Origin: Blakeslea trispora
Lineage: Eukaryota > Mucoromycota > Mucoromycetes > Mucorales > Choanephoraceae
Direction: 5' to 3'
Assembly (NCBI GenBank): GCA_025331445.1
Contig: JAIWNE010000049.1
Span: 1 to 64,000, forward strand
Length of the DNA: 64,000 nucleotides
Below are positions 32,319 to 44,141 of the stretch, in pieces; within the stretch, counting starts at the first letter, position 1, and every line of letters begins with the position of its first letter. Position numbers and translations under genes: made by a program. A model generated the notes under the pieces. It did no database searches, was not told the origin of the DNA, and saw nothing but the letters and a program-made list of their open reading frames with translations.

Positions 32319-35071
32319 TTATTTAAAGGTATTCTTTTGAAGCCATTGATGTGTATTACGAAACATTTCAAACGTGGTTTGGCTGATAGACTCGGCTTTA
32401 GACAATACTTGAATACCCAAATAGAGCTGATTCCAAAATTGAATACCATTCCTCAAATCAGATTGAACAGATTCACAAGTAGGAAAAGCTTTTTCGGTCA
32501 ACAACAAAGCTTCTTCGGGTGATTTGCCTTCCACAATTCTCTCTAAATAATACTTGCAGACAAGACCAAGAGCCACATTCACATCAGATACATAAGGAAG
32601 ACTAGTAAAACAGTTGGATGAATTGATCAAAGTATGCTCATATCAATGTATCCGTTTATATGTTACCTATCTGCTATTTGATAATAGTCATCCCGTTCTT
32701 TTTTGACAAGTCCATTCAGGAAAAAGGATAGAGTCAACATTTCGCACAGATTTCTAAAACTACGACTCAATGCCTTCACAAAGCTATTGAATGCAAGCAA
32801 GTCTCTATTTAAAGGACCTGACCATTGAGCACTCTAGAATTGAAAACAGTCGGATTAAGCAAGGACCTCATCTTTTTTTTTATATATAACATACCTTAAG
32901 ACGCATAGGCAATAAGGACATGACACGGGAAAGCAAAATGATATGCTTCTTCTGATTGGCTATGTATTCAAGGTCAGTGACAGAGAATTGAAACTTACAA
33001 GAAAGATGCTAACTTACCATCACCAAGGGGATGGGAATAGGTCTTGCTATATTCCTTATCACTCAAGACTTCGAACCGAATAAGCTCAAGTGCTGTCAAT
33101 AAGGCTTCTTGCGTAGACAAGGGAATAGATGCGCCCTGAAGTGCAGCAGCGAGTGCTTGGCCCCAAGGTGTATAGATATGCTTTGAAGAAGTAACAAAAC
33201 TATATCATATCTTCTTTTAGTACAGAAAAACTAGACAGATAACAACTTACTCTCTAATTTCTAAAGTCTTCCAGAGTACATTAGCCAAGATCTCATTCTT
33301 TTCTTCGAGGAATTCTTCGGGATGAGGTTGAGAAATAGTCTTACTAGCTTCAGATTCGTTTTTCAAGGCATCAATACAAAATTTAAAATCCACTGCAGAA
33401 GTCTATAGGAAATAGTATCATAATTAGATGTGATTTGCATTTCCTCTCCTCTTCTTTTTTTTTTTTTTACCTGCTGATAATCAAATTGCTTCTGAATAAA
33501 ACCCTTTGTCACATTCCATGACTTGGTCTTTTCATAAATTGTATTTAAAGGTGTAGCATCTATACGACTAGAGCCAGGTCCCTCTGTAGGTTGATGGTGC
33601 ATGATTTGTTCTACAGTAGGCTCAAACCAGAAATAACTGGCTACCTTGCGTGTCTTATAGAAAGGATGAAGAGGTTGTGTCAATAGACTGAGTGTTTGTG
33701 TACGGATATTCAAGAGTTGAGTCAGAAAGTTGCGGTATTCAATGGATTCGCCGTTGTCCAAAGGTGCACTCTCTATCAGTACACCAGACACAAGACTGTT
33801 GATAGACTGAGGTCCGATGAGGCCACGCATCAGGTAATAATAGAGCTCATCGGGTAAACGATAACCGATAAACTCATGGATGTCGTTAGGCGCATGCTCA
33901 ATATTCAAGGGGCGTACTTGGCCGTCATCATAAACCACCAAGTGGTATTTCACTGCACAGCGTGTACGACAAAATATATCAATGTAGTTTGTCTTGCTGA
34001 CGGTTGGATTGTCCGAAAAGGCCTGAACTGCATTAAAGCCTGTCTTGTGCTGTTTAATAAGATCGTGGACTCCATTGAATGTGAAGCTGACATGCGATGT
34101 ATTGAGTGGTGGGAAACTTGGGCAATACTCGAATCCTGCTAATATACAGATATCTAAAAACTGTTCGTCCGAAACATGTAGATCCTGAAGTACTGTACGC
34201 TTGCTGACCCAATGATAATTGCCTTTATCGAAATCAATACTCGTAATCATTTTATCCACATCCCACATCAACAACTCGGAACCACCGCAGACACTCGTGA
34301 TTAATTGTCGAGGATGATTGTACATGTAAGCAAGCTTTGAGGTAGAGAGGGTGAAAGAAGGGACGTTAGTAATACCATCACTCGACATGAACGATTATTT
34401 GTTGTAACAACAGAATGATTTTACCTGTGCCCAGGCAGAGTAAGGAGCACGAATAAATTCGATCTGATGCTTATGAAGAATATGAAAGACAGCATTGATC
34501 AATTCAGCTGAATGAATACCACTGCTACTGCCCCAGTTGCTAAGGGCTAAATCGAGTTTTCCTCTATCATAAAAATCCCAAGCAGCAGCACGATGACTAG
34601 GGCGAGCATCCTCTGTTGAGAAGGGTTTATCTTTACGCAAGATAGATAAACCAGAGAATACGAAAATAGGCTGGATCCCACTAGACCTGTATATATAGAA
34701 TTATTTTCCCAATGAAATGAAAAATAAGGGGGAGACAAGGAAAGGAAGAGGCACACAATCAGACGCGTATTTAAACAGCTGAAATAATCAAAGCCTTACT
34801 TGAATCCTTCAAGTTCTCTTAAAATAGTTGCTTCTAATCGTAGGGGCAAACCTCCCATAGCAGCCACTGCATTTTCTTTGGCCACTACTTTCCGAAGCCA
34901 ATAGTTACCATCAATGCCCAGTCTGGTATCTTTCAGTTGAATGACAGCTGATGTTTGAATAAGGCGACGTTCAGCCGTAAATACTAGACAAAAATTCAAG
35001 AGAATTCAAATTAACCTCAGCAGAAACAGTAGAAAGAAGCTATAATTACTATCAAAGTGGCGAATAGGCAT
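32319..35071 (-). CDS. MKT1: Post-transcriptional regulator Mkt1 (XPG-like), 726 aa
   Basis: Yeast Mkt1 is an XPG-nuclease-fold protein that acts with the ataxin-2 homologue Pbp1 to stabilise or translate specific mRNAs, and it lacks nuclease activity. Nine exons: 35071-35050, 34983-34800, 34686-34425, 34334-33471, 33402-33251, 33199-33018, 32959-32895, 32833-32667 and 32601-32319, all GT-AG and in frame. The N-terminal XPG region shows TRLGIDGNYWLRKV, GIQPIFVFSGL and AAAWDFYDRGKL. The I-region follows with APYSAWAQLAYMYN, SVCGGSELLMWDVDKMI and EQFLDICILAGFEYCPSFP. The C-terminal half is the Mkt1-specific helical part (HIYTPWGQALAAAL, PYVSDVNVALGLVCKYYLE). Length is near that of yeast Mkt1 (about 830 residues). 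Recognition is from N-terminal order and motifs; intron 5 and 8 acceptors were fixed by frame. Confidence 0.85.
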
Positions 35072-35259
35072 TTATGTTCTATAGATAACAAGAAGAAAAA
35101 AGAAAAAGAAAAAGAAAAGCCAAAATATACAATTTAATAAAGCATTTGCGCTCATTGAATTTGAGTCTACTTTTTTTTCTTTTGTGCTGTTATTTTTTTT
35201 TTTGGTCTATTTTTTCTTTTTCTTTTTTTTTACGTTATCTGTCAAGTAATTAAAGCAAG

Positions 35260-36197
35260 ATGGGTGATGCTGGTTTTTTCAAGGTAATTTGTTAATTAGT
35301 CAGACCTTTCTTCTGTTTTCTAGATGATGTTTTCCCTAGTTATTGAATACTGTGACTGTCGCGTTATAGGGCACAAGTGCTGATCAAGACAGTCGTTTCA
35401 GCAACAAGGAAAAGAAGTTACTTAAGAGCATGTCCTTTCCTCCTGAATTCGATCAAAAGGTTCGCTTGCACTCCCATTCTTTTTATTGTGTGCTGACAGT
35501 TTTGTGTTAGGTGGATATGAAAAAAGTAAACTTAGATGTCATTAAACCTTGGATTAGTAACCGCATAACAGAACTGCTTGGTCTTGAAGATGAGGTAGTG
35601 ATCGACTATACTTGCAGTCTACTTGAAGAAAAGGTAAGTCCAAATGTACAAAGAAAGCCACTGTGTATGGCTTTACTGACACAATAATAGGACCTTGATC
35701 CAAAGAGAATGCAAATCAATCTTACTGGATTCTTGGAAACCAAAACACAAGTGTTTATCAAAGAACTTTGGAATTTGTTACTAAGCGCTCAAAACTCTGT
35801 AGGTGGTATTCCGGCTATCTTTATTGAACAAAAGAAGGAAGAACTACGTAAAAAGAAAGAGCAAGAAGAGGAAAGAAGAGTACAGCGTGAATCGGTGATG
35901 GAGACGATCAAGAAGAAACATGCTCATGAGTTGGAAGATTTAAGACAAGAGGCTGATCAAAGACGCTCTCGTTTCGTAAGTCTATACGCTCCTTGATATA
36001 AGGAATTCTCCTAATGAACTGTCAAACAGGATCATCAAAGAACTCGAGGCTACAGTCGATCACCACCACCTCAAAGATATAGACATAGATCGCGTTCTCC
36101 GGAAGATAGACACTCTCGTCGCCGAGACCGAGATGACTATTACAGACACCGTGACTCCAGAAGGAGAAGAAGAGATAGTAGAAGTCCACATTATTAA
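35260..36197 (+). CDS. PWI-domain splicing factor, SRRM1/SRm160-like (229 aa)
   Basis: PWI domains bind nucleic acid and work in the spliceosome and exon-junction context. Exons 35260-35283, 35370-35459, 35511-35633, 35691-35975 and 36030-36197 join in phase 0 throughout. The N-terminus GTSADQDSRFSNKEKKLLK leads into the PWI domain (VNLDVIKPWISNRITELLG, EDEVVIDYTCSLLE, PKRMQINLTGFL, FIKELWNLLLSAQ), about residues 35-125. A charged coiled coil (KKEELRKKKEQEEERR) and a short Arg/Ser C-terminus (YRHRSRSPEDRHSRRR) follow. The protein is much shorter than animal SRRM1, which has a long RS tail, and is comparable to compact fungal homologues. Each exon is a whole number of codons, so exon skipping would keep the frame. 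Confidence 0.9.
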
Positions 36198-36253
36198 GAG
36201 AGAGAAAAAAAAAAGAAGAAAGGGATTGAATAAATGCAGCTTATTTTAATCAT

Positions 36254-37726
36254 TTAATCCTCATCAATATTCCAATCTTTATTCGGTTCTGCAACAGGAA
36301 GCTTTACTTCCTTCTTACCAGCTCCTCTCTGCACGAAAGGTTTAAGGCCTTTGCCAAAGTTATGTTGACAGAGAGTAGCCAAAATGATGGTTAACTATAG
36401 AGAAAAGAGGAAAAAGAGAATGAATTATGCAGCATACTTTTTTTTTCTTTTTCGGAAATACTTACAACAGCAACAACTAAGCCAAGTGCGACTATGATCT
36501 CAAATTAGTCGATTGCGTAGACACAGTTTGGCAAGTGCTACTTACTAAAACAAAACCAAATGTACCAATTATCTTCTGACTGTGCTGCTTCAATGGCAAT
36601 CAAGATCAGTTGGAACATGACACAGCCTTGGAAGAATATAAACACGGCCATCTGTGCTTTACTTTCTCGGGCAATCTATATTCCCAAACAAACAAGAAGA
36701 ATTACCATTCGCTTTATCTCGTTTTTTTTTTTTATTCCTGAAATCTGCCTTACCGCATTCCGACCAAAGACTAGCATAGGTAATATCAAGATAGTGATGA
36801 TGACAAAAACAAAAGTTTTCCAAGTATTAAATCCACTCTTTAAAGCGTATTGAAGAAGGTAGAATACCGAGACAATAAATTCTGTAAAGATGTTTATCTT
36901 CACTGCCAACACATAAAACTGAATTGTACGATACATGCCTACATAACAAAGTCAACATGGGTTTTCGATTTGTTGTTTGTTTTTCTCTTTCACATACGTT
37001 GAACCGATAGATCAGCTCCAATTTTTCTGTAAATAACCCAGCCGATTTCCCGGGTAACAGCAATGGAGAAATGTGAATAGAGCGCACCAAAGGTTCCGAC
37101 AAATGCGCACAGGGCAATCTCAACATAAAAGGCATTTTGAATGGGTGCAGTATCCAAAGACATGGCATGTTTATTCTTGAGATTGTTTAATGTATTTAAC
37201 CATCGCCTACCATCAATTACTTCCAGAGCACTGAAGACAGACAAGGACACGTTTAGTGACATCAAAGCCATAATCTCGACTGCATTTTGCGACACAATCT
37301 ACTACAAACGTTAGACTATCACTTTCGGTTTCCATAGAGTAGACTTACAGCATCAAACGACATAAACATGAACCATATCTGAAATGTTATAAATGAAAAG
37401 TTCTCCCATTTAACATGACCAAATCGATCAAAAGCATGATTGATTAAATCGACTTCGTCTGAACTAAGTTGATAAGCCTCTAATGTGTTTATCTCGGGTC
37501 TTTTCTTTAGCTGTAGAGTGTTAAAGTAGGCGATAGTTGATTGTAATGAGATGACAATGATGCCTTGAATACAAGCAGTAGCCAAATAAAGCTTAATCCT
37601 CTTTGATTGTGTGATTCTATCTTTCTAAATGTATTTTGTTTTGAAAAAGAAAAAGTAAGCAGTTTATCACCAAAAAAAAATAAAAGTTTGAGTGATGCTT
37701 TTTACAATTTTCTGAATTGTCACCAT
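36254..37726 (-). CDS. UPF0658 family Golgi membrane protein (359 aa)
   Basis: A multi-spanning membrane protein of the fungal UPF0658 family, known from S. pombe as a Golgi protein of unknown activity. Seven exons: 37726-37706 (21 bases, MVTIQKI), 37624-37349, 37298-36998, 36938-36754, 36675-36546, 36491-36466 (26 bases) and 36394-36254. Hydrophobic spans include YLATACIQGIIVISLQSTIA, FYVEIALCAFVGTFGALY, VIITILILPMLVF, FIFFQGCVMFQLILIAI and LVVAVLTIILATL. The family-typical stretch GWVIYRKIGADLSVQRMYR precedes the second half. The short cytosolic tail is charged (GAGKKEVKLPVAEPNKDW). The first exon is inferred from its ATG, donor and phase. It is about 290 bp from the glutamine synthetase gene end, same strand. 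Confidence 0.75.
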
Positions 37727-38018
37727 GCAAGTGTTTTAAGAAGAAGAAAAGTAAAGAAAAGAGAAAGAGGGCTCGTTTGTTTCCAATATTTAAGCCCATG
37801 AATAGCTTGTGTCACAAGTTTTGTTTCATGTCACAAGAGAATTAGATGTACACAAAGCATGAATTTATTAATTTACAAAAAAAAGGGTCTTTTTCTTCCT
37901 TTCTTTTAAAAAAAGATTTGCTCCTTGATATTCACAATATTGGATGATAGTAAACAAAATGACAATTAAGAGTAAAATGAAAAATGAAAGAAAACAAAGA
38001 AAAATGAGTGAGAATTGC

Positions 38019-40528
38019 TTAGATGTTCAAGAACAATTCAGTGTATTTGGGCAAGGGCCACAGCTTATCAGCAACATTACGCTCCAACTTGTCGGCCAAT
38101 TCACGAATGGATTCCATCTTGGGAAGAACTTGTTCACAACAAGCCTTGGCCAAGTCGACAATATCTTCAACATTGATCAATTCAACCATAAGGTACTTGA
38201 GAGCAGTGATATCCTTTTGAAGAGTAGCACAAATAGGTGTCAATTCGTTCAACAAGTCAATTTCAGGAGAAGCTTCAACACCAACGTTCTTCATGAAAGA
38301 GGCAGCTTCAGCCAAGTTGCGTCTGTATTCAAAAGCAGCAGGAAGGACTTGTTGAATGACCATAGTAATCATGGTTTGGGCTTCAATAGTGATATCCTTA
38401 GCATACTTTTCAACCAAGATGTGGTAACGTGAGTTCAATTCAGCATCAGAGAAGACACCCATATCTCTCAACATGTCGACATTTTCCTTACGCAACAAGC
38501 GAGCAAAGGCATCAGGACTCTTGGTGATGTTAGGCAAACCACGCTTGGCAGCTTCTTGAACCCATTCGTCAGAGTAGTTATCACCTTCGAAACGAATAGC
38601 CTTGGTCAATGTGATGTACTTACGAATGACAGCCAATTGATCTTCGTGAGAAGCAACAGGCTTATCACCCTTGATTTCGTTCAAGTCAGCCAAGATTTCA
38701 GTCAAGGCCTTGGCAACAGCAGAGTTCAACAAGGTCATAGGGAAAGAAGGAGACTGCTTGGAACCAACAGCACGGAATTCAAACTTGTTACCGGTGAAGG
38801 CAAAAGGTGAAGTACGGTTACGGTCAGTCAAGTCACGAGCAATAGGGGGCAAAGTGGCAACCTTGAGATCCAAGACAGTACCTTTTACACGGACATGTTG
38901 AAGTTCAAGACCGCCTTGGTTGACAGGACGTCCTTCTTCAATAGCATTAAGCACTTCGGTCAATTGAGTACCCAAGAAAGCAGAGATGATACCAGGAGGA
39001 GCTTCTTGAGCACCAAGACGATGGTCGTTAGAGGCAGAGGCAACACCAGCACGCAAAAGATCACCATGGTCAAGAACACCCTTAAGAGTGGCAACAAGGA
39101 AGATCAAGAAACGGTAGTTGTTTTCAGGGTTGCTGGAAGGTTCCAACAAGTTGTCGCCCTTGTCAGTAGACATACTCCAGTTACAGTGCTTACCGGAACC
39201 GTTGACGCCGCGGAAGGGCTTTTCGTGGAAGAGAACCTTAAGCTTATGACGGTGAGCAACACGGTGAAGGACATCCATGGTCAACAAGTTGTGATCAACA
39301 GCCATAAGAGCTTCTTCAAAGATAGGAGCAACTTCGAATTGAGCTGGGGCGACTTCGTTGTGACGGGTCTTGATGGGAACACCCAACTTGGCGAGTTCCA
39401 ATTCACATTCACTAATAGCAGACAAAACACGAGTAGGAATCTTACCGAAATAGTGATCTTCCAACTGTTGGTGACGAGGAGGAAGACCACCAAGCAAAGT
39501 ACGACCTGTGATCTTAAGATCAGGACGCAAAGTGTAGAGGGAACGGTCAATCAAGAAATATTCTTGCTCAGTACCAAGTGTAGTGTAAACATATTCAGAA
39601 CGGGTTTCTATTTTTGGGCATATGTACGATAAATATTTTGTTTTGTTTTTTTATAAACTCCATTTCAAAAAAAAACTTACCAGAGTCCTTGGGTTCGATG
39701 ATCTTGAGGACTTCCAAAGCAACCTTTTCTAAAGCTTCAGCAGATCTCAAGAGAACGGACTTTTCATCCAAAGCTTCACCGTTGTAAGAAATGAAGACGG
39801 AGGGAATGTAAAGAACCATGGTGTTGTGAGGACCTTCTTGAACAAACATAGGACTAAACGTACGCGTAACATGAATAAACATGTATAATAAAGTATTAAT
39901 TATTATTTACCTCTTGGTATCCCAAACAGTGTAGCCACGTGCTTCAAAGGTAGTTCTCATACCACCAGAGGGGAAAGATGAAGCATCAGGTTCAGATTGT
40001 AACAGTTGAGAACCAGAAAAGGTATCAATAGCGGTAACCTAGTAATAAACGAGTCGTGATTAATTATTATTATTTTAAATCAGACAAATCAGTCGCCCAT
40101 CAAACAGCCCACTTTTTTTTTTCTCCTGTTTCTTTTCAGAAAATGCGATTACTTACAACTTGAGATCCATCCACTGAAGAAGTCTTCAAAGTCAAGAAAG
40201 AATCGTGCTTTTCAGCAGTAGAATCGTTCAAAGGTTGGAACCAATGAGTGAAGTGAGTGGCACCCTTTTCAATGGCCCAGACCTTAGCGGCATGAGCGAT
40301 GGCATCAGCAGTAATCTTGTCGATGGTACTCTTACCCTTCAATGTTTGCATGAAGGTCTTGAAGACAGGCTTGGGTAACATCTTGGACATTTCAGTACGA
40401 GAAAACACGTTCTGACCAAAAATTTCAGAGACAGGCTTGACCTGACCATTTCTGGAAGGGAATTCGACATTACGAGGACCTCTGGTAAGAGATTCTACGA
40501 CAGTGTTAATACGTGCTTGATGAGCCAT
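38019..40528 (-). CDS. GLN3-type (glnN): Type III glutamine synthetase (GSIII), 753 aa
   Basis: ATP-dependent ligation of ammonia to glutamate, the entry point of ammonium assimilation. Exons 40528-40157, 40038-39911, 39853-39681 and 39607-38019 give 753 residues, the GSIII size (about 700-750) rather than the ~360 residues of the usual fungal GSII. Landmarks: [11 protein letters not shown], the metal-site strand [11 protein letters not shown], the GSIII signature [36 protein letters not shown] with the catalytic loop, and the nucleotide-side Arg region [21 protein letters not shown]. The C-terminal 180 residues are the helical extension specific to type III. Codon use is strongly C-biased, as in highly expressed genes. 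GSIII was described in Bacteroides and cyanobacteria and occurs in some protists and early-diverging fungi. GSIII has its own symbol in bacteria (glnN). Confidence 0.95.
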
Positions 40529-40976
40529 TCTTTGTTATATGTCTAGCAAAAAAAAAGAAGTGGAGCTTTTTTTTTTATAGATTAAGAAAAAAAAAAAAAG
40601 GAAATGAAATGGAAAGTTTAATCCAACGTATAAATAGCAATTTGATAGATGTGATGCGGCGATTCAAGCCAACTCATCGTTAAAGGACTGCGTTTTTGGA
40701 AGATAAGAGATAATGCGGGGAATGTATCTATCAATTTTATTGGTATCAAGTGAGTACAGAAAATCCAAATTAAGCATAATTATTGATAATAATTTTTCTT
40801 TTCAATGCCTATCATTTTTAAAGCCTATCATGAACTTTATTAGAATAAGCTTCATCTGTTTTTAATCTATTTTCTTTTTTTTTTTTCTCATCAGTTTTTG
40901 GACACACGAAAATGAGCCTATAGAAAAATCCCAGGATCGATAGTTTCACATCTCTCAGTTAGACTATCTTTCAAAA

Positions 40977-41338
40977 CTATAAATATTTACCAGAGCAACA
41001 AGCTGAAGCTTTGCCTTTTCCTTTGTTTGAAGAATCATCCACTACAGCATAATCAATCAATAAAAGCCATTTCAAAAAAAAAAACAGATCAATAAATACA
41101 AGACGCTGATAACAACCAGTCCTATTTCTGAATTAGCTTTTCACAAATAATGCCAATCGATATAGAGTTCCTTAAAGATTTTTGACAATCATAAGTTTTT
41201 AAGCCATATACCATTTTTGAGATAGCAACACTGTGTTGGATATAGTAGATCTAGATTGAAAGACATAGACATACCAATATGGTAAATAGATCTATTGATA
41301 TCAAGTAATCTGCTCCAAGTAGTATGTACACGAGGCAT
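40977..41338 (-). CDS. Possible small membrane protein (75 aa, three exons)
   Basis: Exons 41338-41275, 41230-41212 and 41121-40977 join in frame at GT-AG sites with introns of 44 and 90 bases. The predicted protein starts MPRVHTTWSRLLDIN, carries one hydrophobic stretch (LVFIDLFFFLKWLLLIDYAVV) and ends in a Lys/Ser/Cys-rich tail (SNKGKGKASACCSGKYL) that could be palmitoylated. I do not recognise a family. Part of the membrane segment comes from a run of 11 T, which could instead be the polypyrimidine part of an intron ending at GCTGTAG, giving a shorter soluble product. Evidence is open frame and splice consensus only. Confidence 0.3.
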
Positions 41339-42654
41339 TTTTTTTGTTGATCTCTTCTCAAGCCCGTATTACTGGCAGATGCAAAGCAGCTGTGGAACCT
41401 TAAGAAAAAGTTCTTTTATAAGGTTTATCCGTCTGCTTTGACGGCATACGATTATAACAAAAAGGAAATGCCGACACATCTCTTTGTCACCTTATTATAC
41501 CGTACAGTCATACAAAATAAATATGTATGCAATGTTTGTTGCTTCAGATACTTAAAATTCTTGCATGTTTTGCCTCAAAAAAATAAGCGCAAATTCCTAA
41601 AAGATCTTTTTGATCTTGAAATCATAAACAAAAAAAAAAGCTAACATTTAACATCTGTTGAGGCCTTTATTACTGATAAAAACTATTTGACAAAATTCTG
41701 GTAGATCAACGCAACTCTACTTCAAGCCTGCTTTGGCTTACATCTTATGCCCTGAATAATTGTACATTTTTTGGCATCCCATACGGCAACTCGTTTTTAT
41801 TTTATCCAATGAATTCGCAACGTCGAGTTTTTGACACAATATATTCTTCTTAGTCAGAAAAGAGGTTGTTCAAGGCTATATGCGATCTGAATTATTCTTG
41901 ATTTCTTTTTGTGCTAAAATAGCACAGAAGAAGAAAAAAAAAAAGAACCTGACTATGGCAGTGCCTATACACTATTCGGTCCAGAATACTTGAGATTTTG
42001 AGTTCTCGGGTCAAAAAAATGATTGGCTCGGGATTATTTAGAAGAAAAGGTCATTGTTCTGATTTGGCAGGAGTTACATGTCGGAACATTGCTATGTACC
42101 TGAAGCGAATGTTTAGCTCTAAATGATGTTTCAATGTCCCTGAGCTGGTAATGACTAGGCTACCATTGTTTATAAGAGTACCAAAGGTTTTGCACAACTA
42201 ATAAGTAATATACTAGAAGCACGAATTCATGTTAAAATTTAATGGCTATGTATGCAGAAGTCCTTCATTTTGATCAATTCAACTGATTTCCTTAGTGCCA
42301 GAATGTCCTTCCGTTTCGTTTTGACAAATAACAAACATTGTGTTTGTTATGTCTTAATGAGTCATACCATTATTTTAAATTCAGCAGTGACAGCTTGACA
42401 AGCAAGACTACCCTTTATTCGGAAACCATTGAAATTTTTGAAGATAGAAAAATAGAAAAAAATCATAAATTCAGAGACAAATCAATTGGAAAAGAGGGTC
42501 CAGAGATAGTAGTGAGCCACAATATGTAACATGCCTTAAACAGAGCTACTCAAATCCAAGGACAGGACATCCTATACAAAAGAGAGACAGAAAGAGAATT
42601 GAATCAGTCCAAGAGTAGCTGTCTATCGAATGCAAAAAAGAAAAAAATCTATAG
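41339..42654. other. Gene-poor AT-rich stretch
   Basis: No frame longer than about 70 codons and no recognisable domain on either strand. Short open stretches near 41440-41640 and 42340-42530 look random. Low GC and many homopolymers suggest intergenic or decayed sequence. Confidence 0.5.
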
Positions 42655-42821
42655 TAGTCGGTCGATTTAAGAGTGTTTAATATAAGAGTATTCTCTATAT
42701 AAGTGTAAAATTCTTTGACTTGAAAATCACTTCAAGTGTTAAAATATCATCGAATCTAAGACTATACTCAATATAAGAATGTATTTCTCAAGATTATGAG
42801 CACCCTTAAATGAAGCGACTA
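42655..42821. mobile_element. MITE-like element, Tc1/mariner/pogo-type, TA-flanked
   Basis: A 167-bp non-coding unit with imperfect terminal inverted repeats. The left end TAGTCGGTCGATTTAAGAG pairs with the reverse complement of the right end, TAGTCGCTTCATTTAAGGG. Each end begins with TA, the target duplication of Tc1/mariner-like elements. The inner parts (AATATAAGAGTATT and AATACATTCTTATAT) continue the symmetry. No coding capacity; probably mobilised in trans. Confidence 0.5.
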
Positions 42822-44141
42822 TTGTACTGTTTATGCTTAGTGATACTTTCTGTATCGAATCCGTTTAACAAAATGAAATGTTTTTTCTACTTCTTTGACA
42901 GTGTAAAATGCCAATGACTCTGAAAGACGCTTTGCTCGCTCTAAATGCTCTTTAAGTAACTGCTGGATCTTTGGACGTCCTCGATAAACTATTCTTGAGG
43001 AACAGACAAGAAAGAGGTCATTTGTCTAGAAATGGAAAAGATAGTACCAAGTGCATTCAGCACACACTAACCAGAGAGAAAGAAAATGTGTGTGTTTACA
43101 CCACGAAAATTTTCGGCATAAAGCACCTTGAAACATTAGAGTTGACCAAGGCGTGCTAAATGTGTACCATAACATTCATCAGAAAATATGAAAGGAGTAT
43201 TGTACTAGAAGAAGAAATAATAAGCTCTCCCATTAGGTCAAAATATTCGGCTCAAAAACTCTTACGAGCATTTTAATATCTTTTGATAATTAGCTTGCAT
43301 AGAGAGATTTCTGATGACTTACCAAAGATTCTTTTCGTTAACCAAAATGCCTTAATCAACATTTATCCAAAAAAGGTATCAGACATGTTGTTGCCTATAG
43401 ATCTCTTGAAGCCCTTACCATCAACTAACTCTGAACAAATTTTAGTGCCAACTTTAGAGTGGCAAATGTATATATACATAAATTAGCAATGATTGTATTG
43501 ACGTATCATAGGACAATGCTTTACAAAGTATGAAAAGACAGAATAAAAAACAGCCAACTACAGCATCAAAGTATAGATTTTTAAAGCGCGAATGAGGAAT
43601 ACTGCTTTTTAAAACCTAATTACCACACCTAGATTCAAACATTGGCACAAGTAATTCATACATTTATACAATTAAAATAACAATAATCTAGAATAAGTAG
43701 TTATGAGAAAAGCATCTAATTTGCTTGAGTGGCTGCGTATAGATGCACATATATTGTTGCGCCAAGAATAAGTTTGCATACATTTGAAGTTCCATAACTC
43801 AATATTTGAACATTGGTGCGACAAGTATCTCTTGACTCATCATAGAGGCCTTGTTTTCTTAATGTTGTGCTCAACAAGATCTAAAGAAAAACTCGACTGA
43901 ACCCATAAGTTCAACTCAACAGAATGACAAAAAAACAAAAGACAATCATGAATGTGACAATGCTTCAATTAAGCTTAACTCTTATTTAAACCCGTTTTCT
44001 GAAACCATGTGTTGTTGTTGCATGAATGCCTTCCAAACGTATAATATGCACAAGTGCACATGCCTCTTATTACTGCGATGTCGTTACAAAAATGGAAATT
44101 TGACATCTGATAATTATGTCTTTATTAGTCGAGCTTAATGG
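42822..44141. other. Gene-poor AT-rich stretch
   Basis: Nothing convincing on either strand. Short open frames near 42970-43160 and 43280-43490 lack recognisable motifs and typical codon bias. Confidence 0.5.

Noticed and set aside
38895..39632. 245-codon plus-strand frame opposite the glutamine synthetase gene
   Set aside because: An antisense shadow produced by the strong codon bias of the real gene.
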